Assembly: GCA_002433485.1 (NCBI GenBank)
Contig: DJIF01000069.1
Span: 1 to 46,740, forward strand
DNA: 46,740 nt
Direction of reading: 5' to 3'
Source of the DNA: Deltaproteobacteria bacterium UBA6601
Lineage (GTDB): Bacteria; Myxococcota_A; UBA796; UBA9615
Shown here: positions 45,501 through 46,740 of the stretch, in pieces
How positions within the stretch are numbered: the first letter of the stretch is position 1
How the letters are laid out: each line of letters starts with the position of its first letter
Translations under genes and position numbers: made by a program
Notes under the pieces: generated by a model
Seen by the model: only the letters and a program-made list of their open reading frames with translations
What the model was told of the DNA's origin: nothing
Database searches by the model: none

Positions 45501-45536
45501 CCTTTCTTCCGGGAGCTTGAGGATGACCAACAATAG
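42504..45536 (+). CDS. Large lipase-like lipoprotein with calcium-loop segments
   Basis: A 1010-residue lipoprotein with lipobox LLPAC (Cys18). Residues 30-330 resemble the N-terminal domain of bacterial virulence-factor lipases (PELPFPNDLATRPDPGSPTGLRLNF, RPVVPMREETCYAVVLTERL). The central part is an alpha/beta hydrolase: VTLYGHGYRSNRAE and the nucleophile elbow LMGGSLGGINS, with a late His in VVHGMEQFGP. Calcium-type loops (DLNGNGVLDPGED, DRDDDGRNDADE, DLDNDGDVDSG) are inserted, and a beta-rich insertion (about 670-800) separates the elbow from the His. Probably a secreted or surface esterase or lipase. The start ATG at 42504 begins the signal peptide. A GH18 gene overlaps its end by 14 bp. 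Confidence 0.82.
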   Translation: MIRSLLLLLTTALLLPACGRDQGLRATPSGEGPQILIDWDAEPLPELPFPNDLATRPDPGSPTGLRLNFSEEAATELERRARRKVNELPGFGIFAPISVRFQAALDLDNVVNRHADDYDLSDDAFYVINISPSSPGYGEALELDLGHGRFPGDLFSTDRYFPNDPRSWTPSLLYELAEEDLNGNGVLDPGEDTDFDGVLDHPNVYPEGGDPRADLMTWYERETDTLILRPVVPMREETCYAVVLTERLLGENGQPIRSPWSFVHHLRQTEALEPLHEVLPGLGLEINDVAFAWTFTTGRITGDLVDLRRGLHGEGPFSHLAEDYPAGITEAAILQEGEQIEQPLSVPAARLASVLEAAGLFPDESSAVGRSTAYAESIVGGAFISPDLMADRDDDGRNDADEWWQLDAQTGELHAAPRRVVFSCMLPKADAEHQQPFPVTLYGHGYRSNRAEFLLFAWALNRVGIAACSMDFPGHGLSMSKSERETLAALMEAMGMLPFLQHLEDNRARDLDNDGDVDSGSDMWVADGFHTRDMVRQGVVDWMQLVRGLRKCGSGTMSGKLAGGVSSGDLEQVSCDWDGNGVPDIGGPDVPLHLMGGSLGGINSAVAAAVEPEFTTVTPIVAGGGLMDVGWRSDLSGVIEAVVGKIMNPLVIGRNLGNGTLSIRQYVNSWTSMEEAPIATLQSIPVGGTVTVENLDNGEIATTGIPEDGRFRIGVPSDAMDFAERRAATGMPDSGPVEGVVYEIAQNTGLGDRWRITVQDADGVQIASFDSFEEEVRFQGVTYRAGSPLVALAEGLGKQRGTPSLRRLVNVLSLATEPADPVAYAPHYIDEPFAQLGGHQANVLLVPTPGDPVVPTGAGITIARAAGIYDRHAIDERYGTTVDRWLIDMKVVHGMEQFGPFQNEKSGDFLLFDADDLDNGTDGTGAPSTIPLRAVRQTEAGVSGLRLPYASPTGMHGFTTPDPDKPFDMTLFAMSQIARYAQSLGQEISDDPCLESGDCPFFRELEDDQQ

Positions 45537-46740
45537 CGCCCGGCTGCTCGCCGCTGTAGCACTGTCTATCGCCTCCCTGCTGCCCGCGAGCAATGTGGCT
45601 GCCCAATCCGCCTGGCAGTCGCCTCACGAGACCCTGCTCCGCGCCCACCAGGGGTCAACTCCGCTAAGGGCCGAGAATGTCGGCTTTCCCACCAAGGCCC
45701 AACTCGAGCACCGGGCCAGGGACAAGGGGGTCACGGTCATGGGCTACCTGCCCTACTGGGAGGACGCCAATAATCTGCCCTGGGAGCATCTCGATGTGCT
45801 CGCCTGGTTCAGCGCCGAAGTAGAGGCCGACGGATCGCTCAGCGATCTGCATGGCTGGGGCGGATCTGGCTCGGACGCACTCATTGAAGCAGCCCACGCG
45901 GCAGGCGCGATTGTCGTGCTATCGGCGACCCGCTTTGGTGACGAAGAATTGGCAGAGCTCCTCAGCAGCCCCACCCGTAGGACCACGGCAGTCAACAACC
46001 TGATCGATGCCATGACCGCGGGCGGCGGCGACGGAATCGACATCGACTTTGAGGGCCTCGATCTGGCCAACAGGAATGACTTCATCAACTTCATCGTCGA
46101 ACTGCGCACTGCGATGCAGCTGGCCCAACCCGACAGTTACCTGAGTCTGGCTACTCCCGCCGTCGACTGGGACGGCGCCTACGACTACGACGTCCTTGCC
46201 GAACACTCTGACCTACTGTTCATCATGGGCTACGCCTTCTCGGGGAGTTGGTCGGACCCGCGCCCCAATGCACCGCTGTGGTCCAGCGATCAGTGGGGCA
46301 GTCGATCACTGCAGTGGTCGGCTCAAGACTACATCGAGTGGGCTGGGATTGAGAATGCGTCCGAGATCGTCATGGGTCTACCGCTGTACGGTGGCACCTG
46401 GATCGCCAACAGCGATCAACTGGGCGCTGAGAGCATCGACTACCTCGGCGCAACCTTCTACGACACCTGCCAGCAACGCTTTGAGGAGCGGGGGCGATAC
46501 TGGGACAGTGACAGCGACACCCCCTGGATCGCCTGGCAACAGGATGGCCAGTGGCGCCAGACCTGGTGCGAAGACGAGGTGTCCATCGCCCTCAAGGCCC
46601 AAATGGCGCTGGACCAAGGGTTGGGCGGCTTCGGCTTCTGGGCGCTCAACTACGATGATGCGGATCCGAGCCTGTGGGCAGCGGTCAGCGAAGTCATTGA
46701 AGGCCGGCTTCAAACTGGCGATGACGACGACTCGGCGGGA
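45523..46740 (+). CDS. Glycoside hydrolase family 18 protein (3' truncated by window edge)
   Basis: The frame opens at ATG 45523, inside the end of the lipase-like gene (14-bp overlap), and remains open to the window end with 406 residues visible. A Sec signal peptide covers about residues 1-27 (LLAAVALSIASLLPASNVAA). GH18 barrel motifs follow: VMGYLPYWED, LAWFSAEV and the catalytic DGIDIDFEG with Glu177, then IMGYAF, GLPLYGGTW and GFGFWALNYDD. The family includes chitinases, spore-cortex-type peptidoglycan hydrolases and endo-glucosaminidases; the specificity is open. After the barrel comes TGDDDDSAG, the same acidic tether as in the lipoproteins, so another domain or anchor probably follows. 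Confidence 0.92.
   Translation, partial: MTNNSARLLAAVALSIASLLPASNVAAQSAWQSPHETLLRAHQGSTPLRAENVGFPTKAQLEHRARDKGVTVMGYLPYWEDANNLPWEHLDVLAWFSAEVEADGSLSDLHGWGGSGSDALIEAAHAAGAIVVLSATRFGDEELAELLSSPTRRTTAVNNLIDAMTAGGGDGIDIDFEGLDLANRNDFINFIVELRTAMQLAQPDSYLSLATPAVDWDGAYDYDVLAEHSDLLFIMGYAFSGSWSDPRPNAPLWSSDQWGSRSLQWSAQDYIEWAGIENASEIVMGLPLYGGTWIANSDQLGAESIDYLGATFYDTCQQRFEERGRYWDSDSDTPWIAWQQDGQWRQTWCEDEVSIALKAQMALDQGLGGFGFWALNYDDADPSLWAAVSEVIEGRLQTGDDDDSAG

Noticed and set aside
1..46740. Prophage, transposon, tRNA or rRNA content
   Set aside because: No integrase, transposase, terminal repeats, cloverleaf or rRNA sequence was recognised on either strand by reading; a tRNA scan could still find a divergent one.

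Overview
The window reads as chromosomal DNA of a GC-rich, Gram-negative bacterium with diderm-type lipoproteins. The nearest match in style is Myxococcota or another former deltaproteobacterial lineage. This is inference from content: type IV pilus genes, many lipobox proteins, poly-Asp/Ser (DDDDS) tethers, MopE-like metal-binding repeats, VWA-domain and Cys-rich lipoproteins. No rRNA, tRNA, CRISPR array, integrase or insertion sequence was recognised. Genes are dense, often with ATGA-type overlaps or overlapping convergent 3' ends.

Layout. 1-4260: 3' part of a prepilin peptidase, pilT, then a thiamine block (thiS, thiG and a ThiE/TenI-like gene read in frame into a lipoprotein). 4261-4699: AT-richer gap with GATC sites. 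4700-9706: a solitary Dam-type methylase, a Rieske oxygenase, a polytopic GT-C-like membrane protein, a bacterial C20orf27-like protein and a poly-Asp lipoprotein. 9746-14804: pntB and pntA (minus strand) and a ZIP/permease fusion with a His-rich tail. 14947-20971: two paralogous VWA lipoproteins on either side of a POT transporter and an esterase lipoprotein, with a Cys-rich lipoprotein and a small lipoprotein. 21130-26344: SGNH hydrolase, a degenerate histidine kinase and proBA. 26373-30714: aldehyde dehydrogenase, metallophosphoesterase and hflK-hflC. 30908-34311: lamin-tail lipoprotein, MopE-like lipoprotein and a long CDP-alcohol phosphatidyltransferase. 34312-35040: an isolated small gene with its own promoter-like region and a strong terminator, encoding a homologue of the archaeal chromatin protein MC1. 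35113-39819: TPR lipoprotein, carboxylesterase and membrane-anchored helical-repeat protein in one overlapping operon. 39800-46740: a GH31 lipoprotein, a very large lipase-like lipoprotein and a GH18 protein running off the end.

How it fits together. Housekeeping modules (thiamine, proline, transhydrogenase, HflKC, type IV pilus) sit among a large envelope and secreted set. The lipoproteins, glycosidases, esterases and peptide transporter suggest a heterotroph that degrades polymers at its surface.

The most striking item is the MC1-type DNA-bending protein at 34670-34942. It has a full-length Shine-Dalgarno, strongly biased codons (8 of 9 Arg are CGT, all 10 Lys are AAG) and a 13-bp terminator, as expected of an abundant nucleoid protein, yet the family is classically archaeal. 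Other points worth a second look are the in-frame ThiE-lipoprotein junction, the GATC cluster at the dam start, the hexanucleotide repeat inside a signal peptide, and a 26-bp perfect palindrome upstream of the SGNH hydrolase gene.
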